Assembly (NCBI GenBank): GCA_963746955.1
Contig: CAVVDR010000008.1
Span: 7,133 to 71,132, forward strand
Length of the DNA stretch: 64,000 bases
Direction: 5' to 3'
DNA from: DASQBT01 sp963746955
Lineage (GTDB): Bacteria; Pseudomonadota; Gammaproteobacteria; Burkholderiales; Thiobacillaceae
Shown here piece after piece: positions 1 to 8,575 of this stretch. The position numbers and the translations under genes were made by a program. How positions within the stretch are numbered: the first letter of the stretch is position 1; the number at the start of each line of letters is the position of its first letter. The notes beneath the pieces are model-generated. The model was given only the letters and a program-made list of their open reading frames with translations, did not search any database and was not told the origin of the DNA.

Positions 1-1196
1 TCGAGTTCGACGCCGGGTCCGTTGAGCAGCGCCACCAGGGGCGAGTCCGGCATCATTGCTTCCAGTCCGGGAAGAATGCCGGCATCGGTGCGCTCTTTCA
101 CTACCGCGAGGAGAAAGCTTTTCAACAGGTCGTAGATCTTGGCCACCGGGGCCGCGCCGGGCACAGCCGCGCCCGCCAGATCAAACCCCTTGCCGACAAG
201 ATTGAGCATGACGCTGGCCCAGCGGTCGAGCCGTCCGGAAGCCAGCGTGGTGCCACGGGCCGGGCACGCCACCCGGACGAAACGCTCGATACGGATTTCC
301 CGCGCCTTCAACTCTTTGCCAAGTGCCCGCAAACGCGCGGCATCCGGCTCCAGTCCCTTGCGCTTGCCGGCCTTGGCCTGGTCGAGGAAGCGCTTGATTT
401 CCGCTTCGGTAAACGGCGCCGCATCCAGACGGCTGGCGCGCGCCAGTAGCTCGCCGACCAGGCCGCCGCGGGAATGGCTGACCACATGCAGCCGGGCCCC
501 CTTGGGCAGAGTCTTGACCAGAACCAGCGCGTTGGCCACCGGACTTTCGGTCAGGGAGCGATGCTCGAACGCATAGATGCGTTCGCCATACAAACTGACC
601 AGGTGACTCAAGTACTTGTCCGTCCACAAGGCCTTGAAGCTGCCCTCGGTGGAAGAACCCGTGCCGTGGATAAACAACAGGGCCGGCTCGCTGGTGGCAG
701 GCATGCTGTCGATCGGGTTCAAGGCCCAACGATCGGCTGCGCAACGAAACAGGCCGGCGCGATGCTCCAGTTGACTGTCCTGATAGGCGCCCGCGGCGGC
801 CAGCGCGGTCATGCCGGCCGGACCGCTGCGGTACACTCGCAGTGACTTGAGCACCCAGGCACCCAGCCCCTCACGCGAAGCGCCGGCAGGAAGATGCGAA
901 CCCGACAAACGCAGTACCGGACCGACGCTGATCACCCCGGGCTTGCCCTCGCCTCGGCCGATCGGCGCCCCCAGATAGCGTCCCACGTCTTCGGCCGCAA
1001 CCAGCAGCCGGGTGCCGTTTTGCAGTTCGAGTTCGACGACGGCATCTTTTTCCAGCGTGATGGTTTGCTGCGACAGCGCGTCGCCGCGCGCGGCGTTGCT
1101 CAGCGCAAACACTTCGGCTTGCCAGCCGGCCACATTTTCCGTCACGCTTGATTCGGCCCCGAGCTGCAGGGTGACTCCGTCGTGCGCCTTGTTCAT
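1..1196 (-). CDS. Partial alpha/beta-hydrolase-like protein, C-terminus outside window
   Basis: An open frame runs from ATG at 1196 off the left edge of the window, giving 398 visible residues. The start is preceded by AAAGGAATGG, a reasonable ribosome site. Residues 1-165 are a beta-rich N-terminal part I do not recognise. Residues 172-250 look like an alpha/beta hydrolase: HGTG at 177-180 (oxyanion-type turn) and VSHSRGG around Ser242 (nucleophile elbow). The rest is helical. Proteins with this arrangement often carry a C-terminal CHAT-type peptidase or other effector, but that part is not in the window. It lies 109 bp downstream of the TIR-like gene on the same strand, so the two probably form one operon. 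The hydrolase fold is fairly well supported; the cellular role is unknown. Confidence 0.6.
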   Translation of the reverse strand, partial: MNKAHDGVTLQLGAESSVTENVAGWQAEVFALSNAARGDALSQQTITLEKDAVVELELQNGTRLLVAAEDVGRYLGAPIGRGEGKPGVISVGPVLRLSGSHLPAGASREGLGAWVLKSLRVYRSGPAGMTALAAAGAYQDSQLEHRAGLFRCAADRWALNPIDSMPATSEPALLFIHGTGSSTEGSFKALWTDKYLSHLVSLYGERIYAFEHRSLTESPVANALVLVKTLPKGARLHVVSHSRGGLVGELLARASRLDAAPFTEAEIKRFLDQAKAGKRKGLEPDAARLRALGKELKAREIRIERFVRVACPARGTTLASGRLDRWASVMLNLVGKGFDLAGAAVPGAAPVAKIYDLLKSFLLAVVKERTDAGILPGLEAMMPDSPLVALLNGPGVEL

Positions 1197-1305
1197 TCCA
1201 TTCCTTTCGATCCGCTCGCCCGGCATTACCTGATCAAGATAGAACACAGTCAAGCCATGCGATACGCGGCAGGATGCCTTTCGCCATGGGCGAACGGCCT
1301 TGGCT

Positions 1306-3252
1306 TTACAGCCCGAACAGCTTCCTGGTATCGAGGATGCTGACCCGCCCTGCGTGGCGCCGCACAGTTTCCACCATGTGCTGGGTGCCGCCAGGCCCAA
1401 GGCCGCCTTCACCATTCCACAGACCAATGAAACGCACCTTGTCGGGCCCATAGGCGAGCGCAGTGTAGAGCTGCCAGAGATTGTTGCGTTCGTAGGGATC
1501 GCGGCGCTTGGGCAGCGGGCCAAGTTCATCCGGCTGAATCCGAATCCGGGTCAGCGGCTGGTCCTTGATGCGGTAGTAGCGGTCGACCCAGGCCTCGCCG
1601 GCAAAGGTGACCGAGGCCTGCAGAAACTCTGGCTCGTCGAACTGAAGGTGGAGAAGCAGCCGGCAGCCACGCTGCAGGGCGGCCTCGGCGAACAGCGTAT
1701 CGCCTCCGCAGGCGCCTCCGCAGATAGCCAGATCAGCCGCGTCCATGCCCAGTTCGTCGAGCTTGGCGGCAATGGCCTGCTCCGCAACCGTTTCCTTGTC
1801 GGCCGGGAAACGCGGCGCCTGCTCACGGTTTGCGGCGTCGATCATGTGACCCGAAAACAGGAACACCCGGCGCGGCGTCCACGGCGGTTCGAGGCCGGCA
1901 ATTTCTTCTTCCAGCACGTTCAGCGCTGCGTTCACCTGCTCGGGCCGAAATTCGAGATCGCGCAGGATGAGCAGTTGCTCGCGGCTCGAGTCCAGCGCAA
2001 ACCAGTCCTTGTCAGCCACCGCCACAGCCTCGCGGTAGGCGGCTTCCACCCTGTCTTTCGGTCCGCGCAGCAACTCCAGTTCGGCCAGCGAGGCACGGGC
2101 CCAGTAGTCTTTCGGATCTCTCTCGCGCGCGGATAAACACGCCCATAGCACGCCGCCTTCCAGCTTGGCGAGGCTGATGGGATCGTGCGACTCGTGGCCG
2201 AGATGGGCCTGCAGATAGCGCAGCGTGCAGGCGTTTATGCCGGAGTAATAATGGGCCGGGTCCTGGGTGAATGCCTTCACGTACGGTTCGATGGCCTCGG
2301 CCAGAAGTGCCTGCTCGCGAGCGGCACCGGCGCGCATGTCTGCCGTGATCGCACCCGTCTTACGCCAACGCGCAACCCATTCCTCCTTTTCCAGACGGCC
2401 CAGCAGACAGCGGCATTCGGGCGCGGCCTGATGGTCCTCGATGACGGCTTGCGCCCATTCCTTTGCCGCGTCGTGCTTGCCCAGCCGGCCCAGCAGAATG
2501 CTTTTCTGCTGGCGGCTCGTCAGGTCGGTGGAATCAAGCTCCAGTGCAGCATCGAACTGCTCCAGGGCCAGACCGTATTGCTCGATCTTCACCAGCGCAT
2601 TGCCTGCGCAGTGCAGGGCTTCGAGGCGCAGCGCCCAGGTCGGCGTTTCCTCTGCCAGCACCAGCACGTCGCCAGGCCGATTACCTTTGCGCGCCACCTC
2701 CATGCGCTGGCGCCAGGCCGCGTAGGAATCACGGAACTCGTTATGGCCGCTGAGCAGCATGGCGCGCCAGTCAGGCTCCTGCAGGCCCTCGAGCAGATTG
2801 AACACCGGGCTGATGCGCCGCCCCTGCCAGGACTTCATGGTGGCCCTGGCCATCTCTGCCAGAGCAGCACAATCCTGCTCAAGCTGCGCGGGATCAGGGA
2901 CGCCGTCCTTGAGGTGGTAATGCAGCTTGCGGTCTGTATAGATATCGAAGGGCTGGTAGTCGCGTTCGCTTTGCACCAGCAGCACGCCGCGGGCGCGCAG
3001 CGCGTGCCGCACGCCCAATTCGTACCATACATTGGGATTGTCGATGCTGAGATCGACGACGACCAGGTCGGCCAGCAACAATTCCTGGAACATGTCGGCG
3101 CGGATATCGCCGGCGCGCTGTTCCTGGTCGGCGCGGAACACCTCAAAGCCGGCCGATTCGAGCCCCGGACAAATATAGTCTGCGTAAACCCGGTTGAAGT
3201 CGATGCCCTGTTTCACTCCAAACGGCATCGCCACGAAGGTGTGCAGCAGCAT
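1306..3252 (-). CDS. TIR-like / TRAF-binding-like / SLOG-like multidomain protein
   Basis: A 648-residue protein with three visible parts. Residues 1-110 are a TIR/nucleoside-deoxyribosyltransferase-like domain: it opens with VAMPFG (7-12) and has NPNVWYELGVRHAL around Glu78, the position of the catalytic-type Glu in these folds. Residues about 175-440 are alpha-helical with TPR character and resemble the MAP3K TRAFs-binding (DUF4071) family. Residues about 465-648 contain ICGGACGGDTLF followed by a Rossmann-like pattern, suggesting a SLOG-type nucleotide-binding domain. Such combinations are known from predicted bacterial conflict or nucleotide-signalling systems. It starts back to back with the dndC-like remnant and is probably co-transcribed with the hydrolase-like gene downstream. 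Domain calls come from motif reading, and the SLOG part is the least certain. Confidence 0.6.
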   Translation of the reverse strand: MLLHTFVAMPFGVKQGIDFNRVYADYICPGLESAGFEVFRADQEQRAGDIRADMFQELLLADLVVVDLSIDNPNVWYELGVRHALRARGVLLVQSERDYQPFDIYTDRKLHYHLKDGVPDPAQLEQDCAALAEMARATMKSWQGRRISPVFNLLEGLQEPDWRAMLLSGHNEFRDSYAAWRQRMEVARKGNRPGDVLVLAEETPTWALRLEALHCAGNALVKIEQYGLALEQFDAALELDSTDLTSRQQKSILLGRLGKHDAAKEWAQAVIEDHQAAPECRCLLGRLEKEEWVARWRKTGAITADMRAGAAREQALLAEAIEPYVKAFTQDPAHYYSGINACTLRYLQAHLGHESHDPISLAKLEGGVLWACLSARERDPKDYWARASLAELELLRGPKDRVEAAYREAVAVADKDWFALDSSREQLLILRDLEFRPEQVNAALNVLEEEIAGLEPPWTPRRVFLFSGHMIDAANREQAPRFPADKETVAEQAIAAKLDELGMDAADLAICGGACGGDTLFAEAALQRGCRLLLHLQFDEPEFLQASVTFAGEAWVDRYYRIKDQPLTRIRIQPDELGPLPKRRDPYERNNLWQLYTALAYGPDKVRFIGLWNGEGGLGPGGTQHMVETVRRHAGRVSILDTRKLFGL

Positions 3253-3350
3253 AGACCCCCTTCAAATACTTTATTGTTCCTTAGTCCGCGCTGGCCCTGA
3301 GGCTTCCTGGATTAATGCGCCCACGCAAGCCATTATAGATACAATACCCC

Positions 3351-4007
3351 ATGCAAAATACCACTGCCTACCAATCTCAGTCGATGACGCTATGGGAAAA
3401 CATAGTGGCTGACATCAAGGCGGAATACCTGTCCGAGACGCAGCGCTATCCTTGGATTATCGGATTCTCCGGCGGGAAGGACAGCACTCTTGTAGCCCAG
3501 GCTGTCCTTGATGCCATGCTCGCAGTGACCCCTTCCGACCGCACGCGTGAAGTGCATATGGTATCCAATGACACCCTTGTCGAAAGCCCGTTGGTCATTG
3601 CCCACATGAGCATGGTGCAAAATCAGATTGGGGACGCAGCCCAAAACTTGGGGCTCCCGGTCACCGTAGTCACCACCCACCCAGAATTGGAAAAATCCTT
3701 CTGGGCGTTGCTTATTGGGAAGGGGTATCCGAGCCCCAACCGCTCCATGCGCTGGTGTACTGACCGCTTGAAAATTCAGCCAACCAGCACGTACATTCTC
3801 AACAATATTTCCAAGCATGGGGCAGCCATAGTGGTGCTCGGCGTGCGTAAAGACGAAAGCAATTTACGCCGTAATTCCATCGATAAATTCCAGAACATGG
3901 AAAACTCGAACCTGACCCCGCATTGGGTACCACATGTACGGCGTGCCAATACAAATGGTCCGTTCATCGTTACTTCGAACATTGCCCCTGCGCGCTATGC
4001 GCTTTGA
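3351..4007 (+). pseudogene. dndC: Truncated DndC-like sulfurtransferase (PAPS-reductase family)
   Basis: 218 residues match the N-terminal part of the DNA phosphorothioation sulfurtransferase DndC. The PP-loop is intact (GFSGGKDSTL, about residues 37-46), followed by the VSNDTLVE strand and the SMRWCTDRLKI segment with its conserved cysteine. Normal DndC is about 500 residues; here similarity stops abruptly after ENSNLTPH and the frame ends about 20 residues later. The C-terminal iron-sulfur cysteines are missing, and no dndB, D or E lies beside it. I infer a decayed gene cut by recombination. A short functional PAPS-reductase-like protein cannot be excluded. Base composition is more A+T-rich than the flanking genes, in keeping with horizontal origin. 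Confidence 0.7.
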
Positions 4008-4125
4008 TTTAAGTTCATTGATTCCGGATCAATCTATAACGGTTTGCCACATGGACATTCGCGTGTAGGGTGTGCGTATCCATGCGATGCAGGCACATTC
4101 AACAATCCACACGTCATAGACATAA

Positions 4126-5796
4126 ATGGATACGTTGACACTAAATTATTACGAAGAGAATGCTGCATCACTATTTGACAAATATGAGTCTGTCGAAAGC
4201 GGTATTGCTGCATACTTTCAAGCCAGTTTCCCTATGGGCGGAACCATTGTAGATATTGGCGCAGGATCGGGACGTGACACTCGTAAGCTGTTGGAGCTTG
4301 GTTATGATGCCTATGGGGTAGAGCCGACAGAAGCATTTCGCAATCTGGCACAATCAAGACATTCTTCACTCAAAGGCAGAATTTGGTCGGGCAGCCTTCC
4401 CCACTTAACGCTCCGTCATCAAGTCGACGGTCTTGTTTGCTCGGCAGTGCTCATGCATCTGCCAGAGAACCAGCTATTCGACGCACTATTATCATTGCGT
4501 GATGCGCTCAAGATTCACGGGAGGCTATTGCTCTCAATCCCAAGTAATCGACCAGGGCTGGATGAAAACTACCGTGATGGTGAACAGCGTTTATTTCAAC
4601 CCATAGAGGCAAGTCGGATGTCTCTACTTGCCGAGCGGCTCGGGCTTCGACTGGTAAGCAGATGGGGGAATTTTGATACTTTGCATCGCCCGGATCATCA
4701 CTGGACAACATTATTATTTGAAAAGATACGGTGCGCGGGAAGACCGCTTGACCGAATTGAAAGCATCCTAAATCGTGATCGAAAAGTTGCCACTTACAAG
4801 CTCGCGCTTCTCCGTGGACTTTGCGACCTTGCCGCAGCTGACGACAGTTCGGTGGATTGGTGCCAGCCCAAAGAGGTGGGCATTTCATTGGATAATCTCG
4901 CCGAACGCTGGCTCTTCTACTATTGGCCGTTGTTTGCTTCACCAGAGTTCATCCCGCAGATGCAGGCGGAAAGTTCCAACAGCACAAGGCTCGTTAAATT
5001 TCGCCCCAGTCTGACGCAGTTGATTGCACATTACTATGCCTTGGGTGGGCTGGACGCTTTCGCCCTTGATTACAGATCCGGAAGACTCGGCCATCAAGCA
5101 AAGAATATCCTCGATTCAGTACTGAGAGACATCAGATCGGCCATTGTTCAAGGCCCTGTCACTCATGCCGAACAAGGCAGCATGTTCCGTTATGACCAGA
5201 CAACACGCCGAGTTTATTGCGATGTTGAGCTATGGCAGGAATTCTGTCTGACTGGATACTGGATTCGCGATGCACTTTTGCTGCGCTGGACAGAATTGAC
5301 CATTCGTTTCGCGCCTCATCTTTCGCGTGGGATCGTACTGGAGCAAGTGATTCGGGAGCCTGTGATAGATCGAGAAGTGACGGTGGCGCGCCAGTGCTAT
5401 TTAAAACAAGAAGGGTTGTGTTGCGTGTGGTCAGGCAAGTCCATTCAGCCTCAAACTTTGGCTGTTGATCACGCGCTGCCTTTTGCGCTATGGCGAAATA
5501 ACGACCTTTGGAATTTGTTGCCGTCGCACAAGGCCGTGAACGGACAAAAAAGCGATAAAGTTCCAAGCACTGATCTGCTCACCAATCGCAGAGACGCGAT
5601 TGTCTTTAATTGGAAAATTCTCCGGCAAGAGCAGCAGCAATTGTTCGAATTTGAGTTGAATCGGTTGCTAGGTGAAGTACATCCGACAGGATGGGAAAAT
5701 CTACTCTTTGATTACCTTAAACGCAATTCAGAATATGGAGTATTCCTGCGCGGGATTCAATCTTGGGATGGCTGTACCATTGACGAGAAGAACTGA
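4126..5796 (+). CDS. SAM methyltransferase-HNH endonuclease fusion
   Basis: 556 residues. The N-terminal third is a class I SAM-dependent methyltransferase: VDIGAGSGRD at 42-51 is motif I, with an acidic residue ending strand 2 (GVEPTE). Residues about 190-420 form a helical linker I do not recognise. The C-terminus (about 424-556) is an HNH nuclease: a cysteine-bearing strand (GLCCVWSGK), AVDHALP with Asp448-His449, and LWNLLPSHKAVNGQKSDK with Asn463, His468, Asn472 and Lys475. The combination suggests modification linked to cleavage, or self-guarding of the nuclease, but the substrate is unknown. It follows the dndC-like remnant by 118 bp and is followed immediately by an IS remnant. It is visibly more A+T-rich than the core genes, so it was probably acquired with the same island. 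Confidence 0.75.
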   Translation: MDTLTLNYYEENAASLFDKYESVESGIAAYFQASFPMGGTIVDIGAGSGRDTRKLLELGYDAYGVEPTEAFRNLAQSRHSSLKGRIWSGSLPHLTLRHQVDGLVCSAVLMHLPENQLFDALLSLRDALKIHGRLLLSIPSNRPGLDENYRDGEQRLFQPIEASRMSLLAERLGLRLVSRWGNFDTLHRPDHHWTTLLFEKIRCAGRPLDRIESILNRDRKVATYKLALLRGLCDLAAADDSSVDWCQPKEVGISLDNLAERWLFYYWPLFASPEFIPQMQAESSNSTRLVKFRPSLTQLIAHYYALGGLDAFALDYRSGRLGHQAKNILDSVLRDIRSAIVQGPVTHAEQGSMFRYDQTTRRVYCDVELWQEFCLTGYWIRDALLLRWTELTIRFAPHLSRGIVLEQVIREPVIDREVTVARQCYLKQEGLCCVWSGKSIQPQTLAVDHALPFALWRNNDLWNLLPSHKAVNGQKSDKVPSTDLLTNRRDAIVFNWKILRQEQQQLFEFELNRLLGEVHPTGWENLLFDYLKRNSEYGVFLRGIQSWDGCTIDEKN

Positions 5797-5927
5797 CGGC
5801 CACCGAAGCCGAAATTGGCTTTGGCAAGGTCCGCTATCGGGACTTGTGGAAGAATGGCAACCGCCTGTTCGTGGTGGCAGCGCTCTCGAATCTGTTCATG
5901 GCCCGTAGGCACTTGTTCACACGTCCC
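5793..5927 (+). mobile_element. 3' remnant of an IS5-type transposase gene
   Basis: In frame 3, starting inside the stop codon of the upstream HNH gene, the translation TATEAEIGFGKVRYRD is followed by LWKNGNRLFVVAALSNLFMA and then RRHLFTRP. This is the conserved C-terminal end of IS5-family transposases (the VRYRGLxKN...ALxNLxxxRRxL pattern). No start and no upstream catalytic region are present, so only the last 45 codons survive. It marks an old recombination boundary between the accessory block on its left and the ATP-grasp operon on its right. Confidence 0.65.
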
Positions 5928-6106
5928 TTAGCTCAGAATAGCCGCAATCAATTCAACTCGCGTTCGATCAATAGTCGGTCTTTGGCTCACCCTGTCCATA
6001 AAGCCGAGCCATCGGGCAGTCCGCGCCAAGGACGAGCTTAATCTTCGTGATGCAGGACTGTTCAGGCGGAAGCAGTCAAGCCATGCATCGGAGAATCAAA
6101 CCTATC

Positions 6107-6131
6107 AGCAGGCACACATCCTGCTTTTGTT
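6107..6131 (+). terminator. Hairpin with T-rich tail just upstream of the ATP-grasp gene
   Basis: AGCAGG (6107-6112) pairs with CCTGCT (6120-6125) across a 7-base loop and is followed by a T-rich run (TTTTGTT). It looks like a weak intrinsic terminator lying only about 7 bases before the ATG at 6138, so it could stop read-through from the left or act as an attenuator. The stem is short. Confidence 0.35.
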
Positions 6132-6137
6132 AAGGTC

Positions 6138-7607
6138 ATGGACTCTCCTTCAGTACCTCTGCCGCTGGACGGCTATCTGGATAACCAGGCCTATGACGAA
6201 CTGATCGGCCCTGACGGCATGCCCCGTCCGGCGGCCAAGCCGTTGTTCGACTACCTGGCGCAACTCAAGCCTGACGATCTGGAGGCGCGCCGCAAGGCGG
6301 TCGATGCGGCCATCATGACCATGGGCATCACCTTCACGGTATACAGCGATGGAGCCAATATCGACCGCGTCTGGCCGTTCGACATCATCCCGCGCATCAT
6401 GGCCCGATCCGAATGGACACGCATCGAAGCCGGCCTCAAGCAGCGCTTGACTGCACTCAATCTGTTCATCAACGACCTCTACAACGAACAGCGCATCGTG
6501 CGCGACAAGGTCTTCCCGATTGAGGTACTGGCCGGCTCGAAAAATTTCCGCACCCAGTGCCAGGGCATCACGCCCCGTTTTGGGGTGTGGGCGCACATTT
6601 GCGGCACCGACCTGGTGCGAGACAAGGACGGAACGCTTTATGTCCTGGAGGACAATCTCCGTGTGCCGTCAGGAGTCTCCTACATGCTGGAGAACCGGCA
6701 TGTCATGAAGCGCCTGTTTCCGGAAGTCTTTCAGACCTGTTCCATCCTGCCGGTGGACGACTACCCTGCCCGGCTGTACGACACCCTGGCAGCGCTGTCG
6801 CCGCGCGAGAATGCCCGTCCGGTCGTGGCCGTGCTGACCCCGGGCATCTACAACTCCGCGTATTTCGAGCACAGCTATCTTGCCCAGCAGATGGGTGCCT
6901 ATCTGGTGGAAGGCTCCGACCTGGTGGTGGGAGAGGATGACCGCGTTTACCTGAAAACCGTCTCCGGCCTGACCCAGGTGGATGTGATTTACCGGCGCAT
7001 CGACGATGACTTTCTCGACCCGGAAGCCTTCCGGCCCGATTCAGCCCTGGGCGTGCGCGGCCTGATGCGGGCCTGGCGCCACGGCAAGGTGGGCATAGCG
7101 AATGCGCCAGGCGCAGGGGTGGCAGACGACAAGGTGGTCTACACCTTCGTGCCGAAAATAATCAAGTACTATCTGGACGAGGATCCCATCATCCCCAATG
7201 TGCCCAGCTATCTGTGCATGATCGAAGACGAGCGCCAGTATGTCCTGGCCAATCTGGACAAACTGGTGGTCAAGCCTGCCAATGAATCCGGCGGCTACGG
7301 CATGCTGATGGGACCGAGCGCGAGCACCTCGGAGCGGGACAAGTTCGCCGCGCTGATCCGCGAGAATCCGCGCAACTACATGGCCCAGCCCACCCTCAAC
7401 ATTTCCACCGCCCCCACCCTGGCAGGCAACCAGCTTGTGCCGCGCCACCTGGACCTGCGTCCCTTCGTGTTGCAGTCCGACAAGCACTATGCCACCACCG
7501 GCGGGCTGACCCGGGTCGCGCTGGTGGAAGGTTCGCTGGTGGTCAACTCGTCCCAGGGCGGCGGCAGCAAGGACACCTGGATCGTCGATCTGGATGGGGA
7601 TGCCTGA
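6138..7607 (+). CDS. Circularly permuted ATP-grasp protein
   Basis: 489 residues, the usual length for the circularly permuted ATP-grasp (DUF404/DUF407-type) family. Recognisable blocks include the N-terminal PLFDYLAQLKPDDLEARR segment, GSKNFRTQCQGITPRFGVW, the glycine-rich VVKPANESGGYGMLMGPS nucleotide-binding stretch, and the C-terminal HLDLRPFVL with SSQGGGSKDTWIVDL. Family members are thought to form peptide-like bonds with ATP, and they usually sit next to an alpha-E gene and a transglutaminase. Here the stop overlaps the alpha-E start (TGATG at 7605-7609), which implies translational coupling. No transglutaminase is present; a VOC-fold protein takes its place. The substrate is unknown. 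Confidence 0.85.
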   Translation: MDSPSVPLPLDGYLDNQAYDELIGPDGMPRPAAKPLFDYLAQLKPDDLEARRKAVDAAIMTMGITFTVYSDGANIDRVWPFDIIPRIMARSEWTRIEAGLKQRLTALNLFINDLYNEQRIVRDKVFPIEVLAGSKNFRTQCQGITPRFGVWAHICGTDLVRDKDGTLYVLEDNLRVPSGVSYMLENRHVMKRLFPEVFQTCSILPVDDYPARLYDTLAALSPRENARPVVAVLTPGIYNSAYFEHSYLAQQMGAYLVEGSDLVVGEDDRVYLKTVSGLTQVDVIYRRIDDDFLDPEAFRPDSALGVRGLMRAWRHGKVGIANAPGAGVADDKVVYTFVPKIIKYYLDEDPIIPNVPSYLCMIEDERQYVLANLDKLVVKPANESGGYGMLMGPSASTSERDKFAALIRENPRNYMAQPTLNISTAPTLAGNQLVPRHLDLRPFVLQSDKHYATTGGLTRVALVEGSLVVNSSQGGGSKDTWIVDLDGDA

Positions 7608-8575
7608 TGCTATCCCGCGTTGCTGAAAGCCTTTACTGGATGACCCGTTATCTGGAACGTGCGGAGAACACCGCGCGGCTGATCAACGGCACCAGCCAGG
7701 TTGTGCTGGATTTGCCCAGGGGAGCCTCTTTCAGTTGGAACAACCTGGTCAGCGTGGTTGGCCTGGATGAACTATTCCATGAATCTTATGCGCAGGCGGA
7801 TGAGAATTCGGTCATACGCTTTCTTATTCTGGACGCGCGCAATCCGAGTTCCATCTTGTGCTGCATCCAGAATGCGCGGGAAAACACCCGGACATTCCGC
7901 GAGGTACTGCCCGCGGAAAGCTGGGAGCGCATCAACAGTCTGTATCTTTTTCTGGAGCGCAACGCTGCGAGAGCCACCCAGGGACGATTGGCGCGGTATG
8001 ACGTCCTCAACGAGGTGATCGAGCGGCGTCAGTCGATCATCGGGCTGTTGATGGGGTCCATGAGCATGGATCTGGCCTACCAGTTCATCAGGCTGGGGCG
8101 CAATCTGGAGCGCGCCGACATGAGCACCCGGATCATCGATGTAAACTCGGCCGTACTGCTGCCCAGGGAGGGCAGCACCGAAGCCGAAGTGGAGCGCCTC
8201 TGGATGGCCACACTGAATGCGTTGTCGGCCTACCAGATGTACCGCCGGCATGTTTCCGTACACGTGCGCGGACGCCAGGTGCTGGATTTTGTGCTCAAGG
8301 ATCCGCTGTTTCCGCGCACCGTCCATTGTTGCCTGAACGAACTGGAGAGTTGCGTCAAGGCCCTGCCCAACCACGCCCTGCCCTTGCAAGCCGTCCATGA
8401 CGCCCGCCAGCGCCTGCTCGACACGCATTTCGATACCATCAAGCTCGATGTCCTGCATGAAAGCCTGGACCAGGTCGAGGCTGATCTCGGCGCCATCCAC
8501 CAGGCGGTGTCCAAGCAGTATTTTCATCTCTATCAAGATCAGAGCCTGCAAAGTCAGGCCGCCTCGCAGGCATGA
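7607..8575 (+). CDS. Alpha-E domain protein
   Basis: 322 residues, almost entirely alpha-helical, starting MLSRVAESLYWMTRYLERAE, the hallmark N-terminus of the alpha-E family. Further family-like stretches are SLYLFLERNAARATQGRL and FIRLGRNLERADMSTRIIDV. Alpha-E proteins pair with circularly permuted ATP-grasp enzymes in operons or fusions and probably form part of the same peptide-modifying system. Both ends overlap neighbours: the ATG lies in the upstream TGATG, and its own TGA overlaps the next ATG (ATGA at 8572-8575). The gene appears intact. Confidence 0.85.
   Translation: MLSRVAESLYWMTRYLERAENTARLINGTSQVVLDLPRGASFSWNNLVSVVGLDELFHESYAQADENSVIRFLILDARNPSSILCCIQNARENTRTFREVLPAESWERINSLYLFLERNAARATQGRLARYDVLNEVIERRQSIIGLLMGSMSMDLAYQFIRLGRNLERADMSTRIIDVNSAVLLPREGSTEAEVERLWMATLNALSAYQMYRRHVSVHVRGRQVLDFVLKDPLFPRTVHCCLNELESCVKALPNHALPLQAVHDARQRLLDTHFDTIKLDVLHESLDQVEADLGAIHQAVSKQYFHLYQDQSLQSQAASQA

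Noticed and set aside
181..744. A 187-codon minus-strand gene near the left edge
   Set aside because: It is a shadow; the frame starting at 1196 has a ribosome site and hydrolase motifs and covers the same bases.
2185..3300. A 371-codon plus-strand frame opposite the TIR-like gene
   Set aside because: It lacks motifs, and the minus strand carries the VAMPF and YELGVRHAL signatures.
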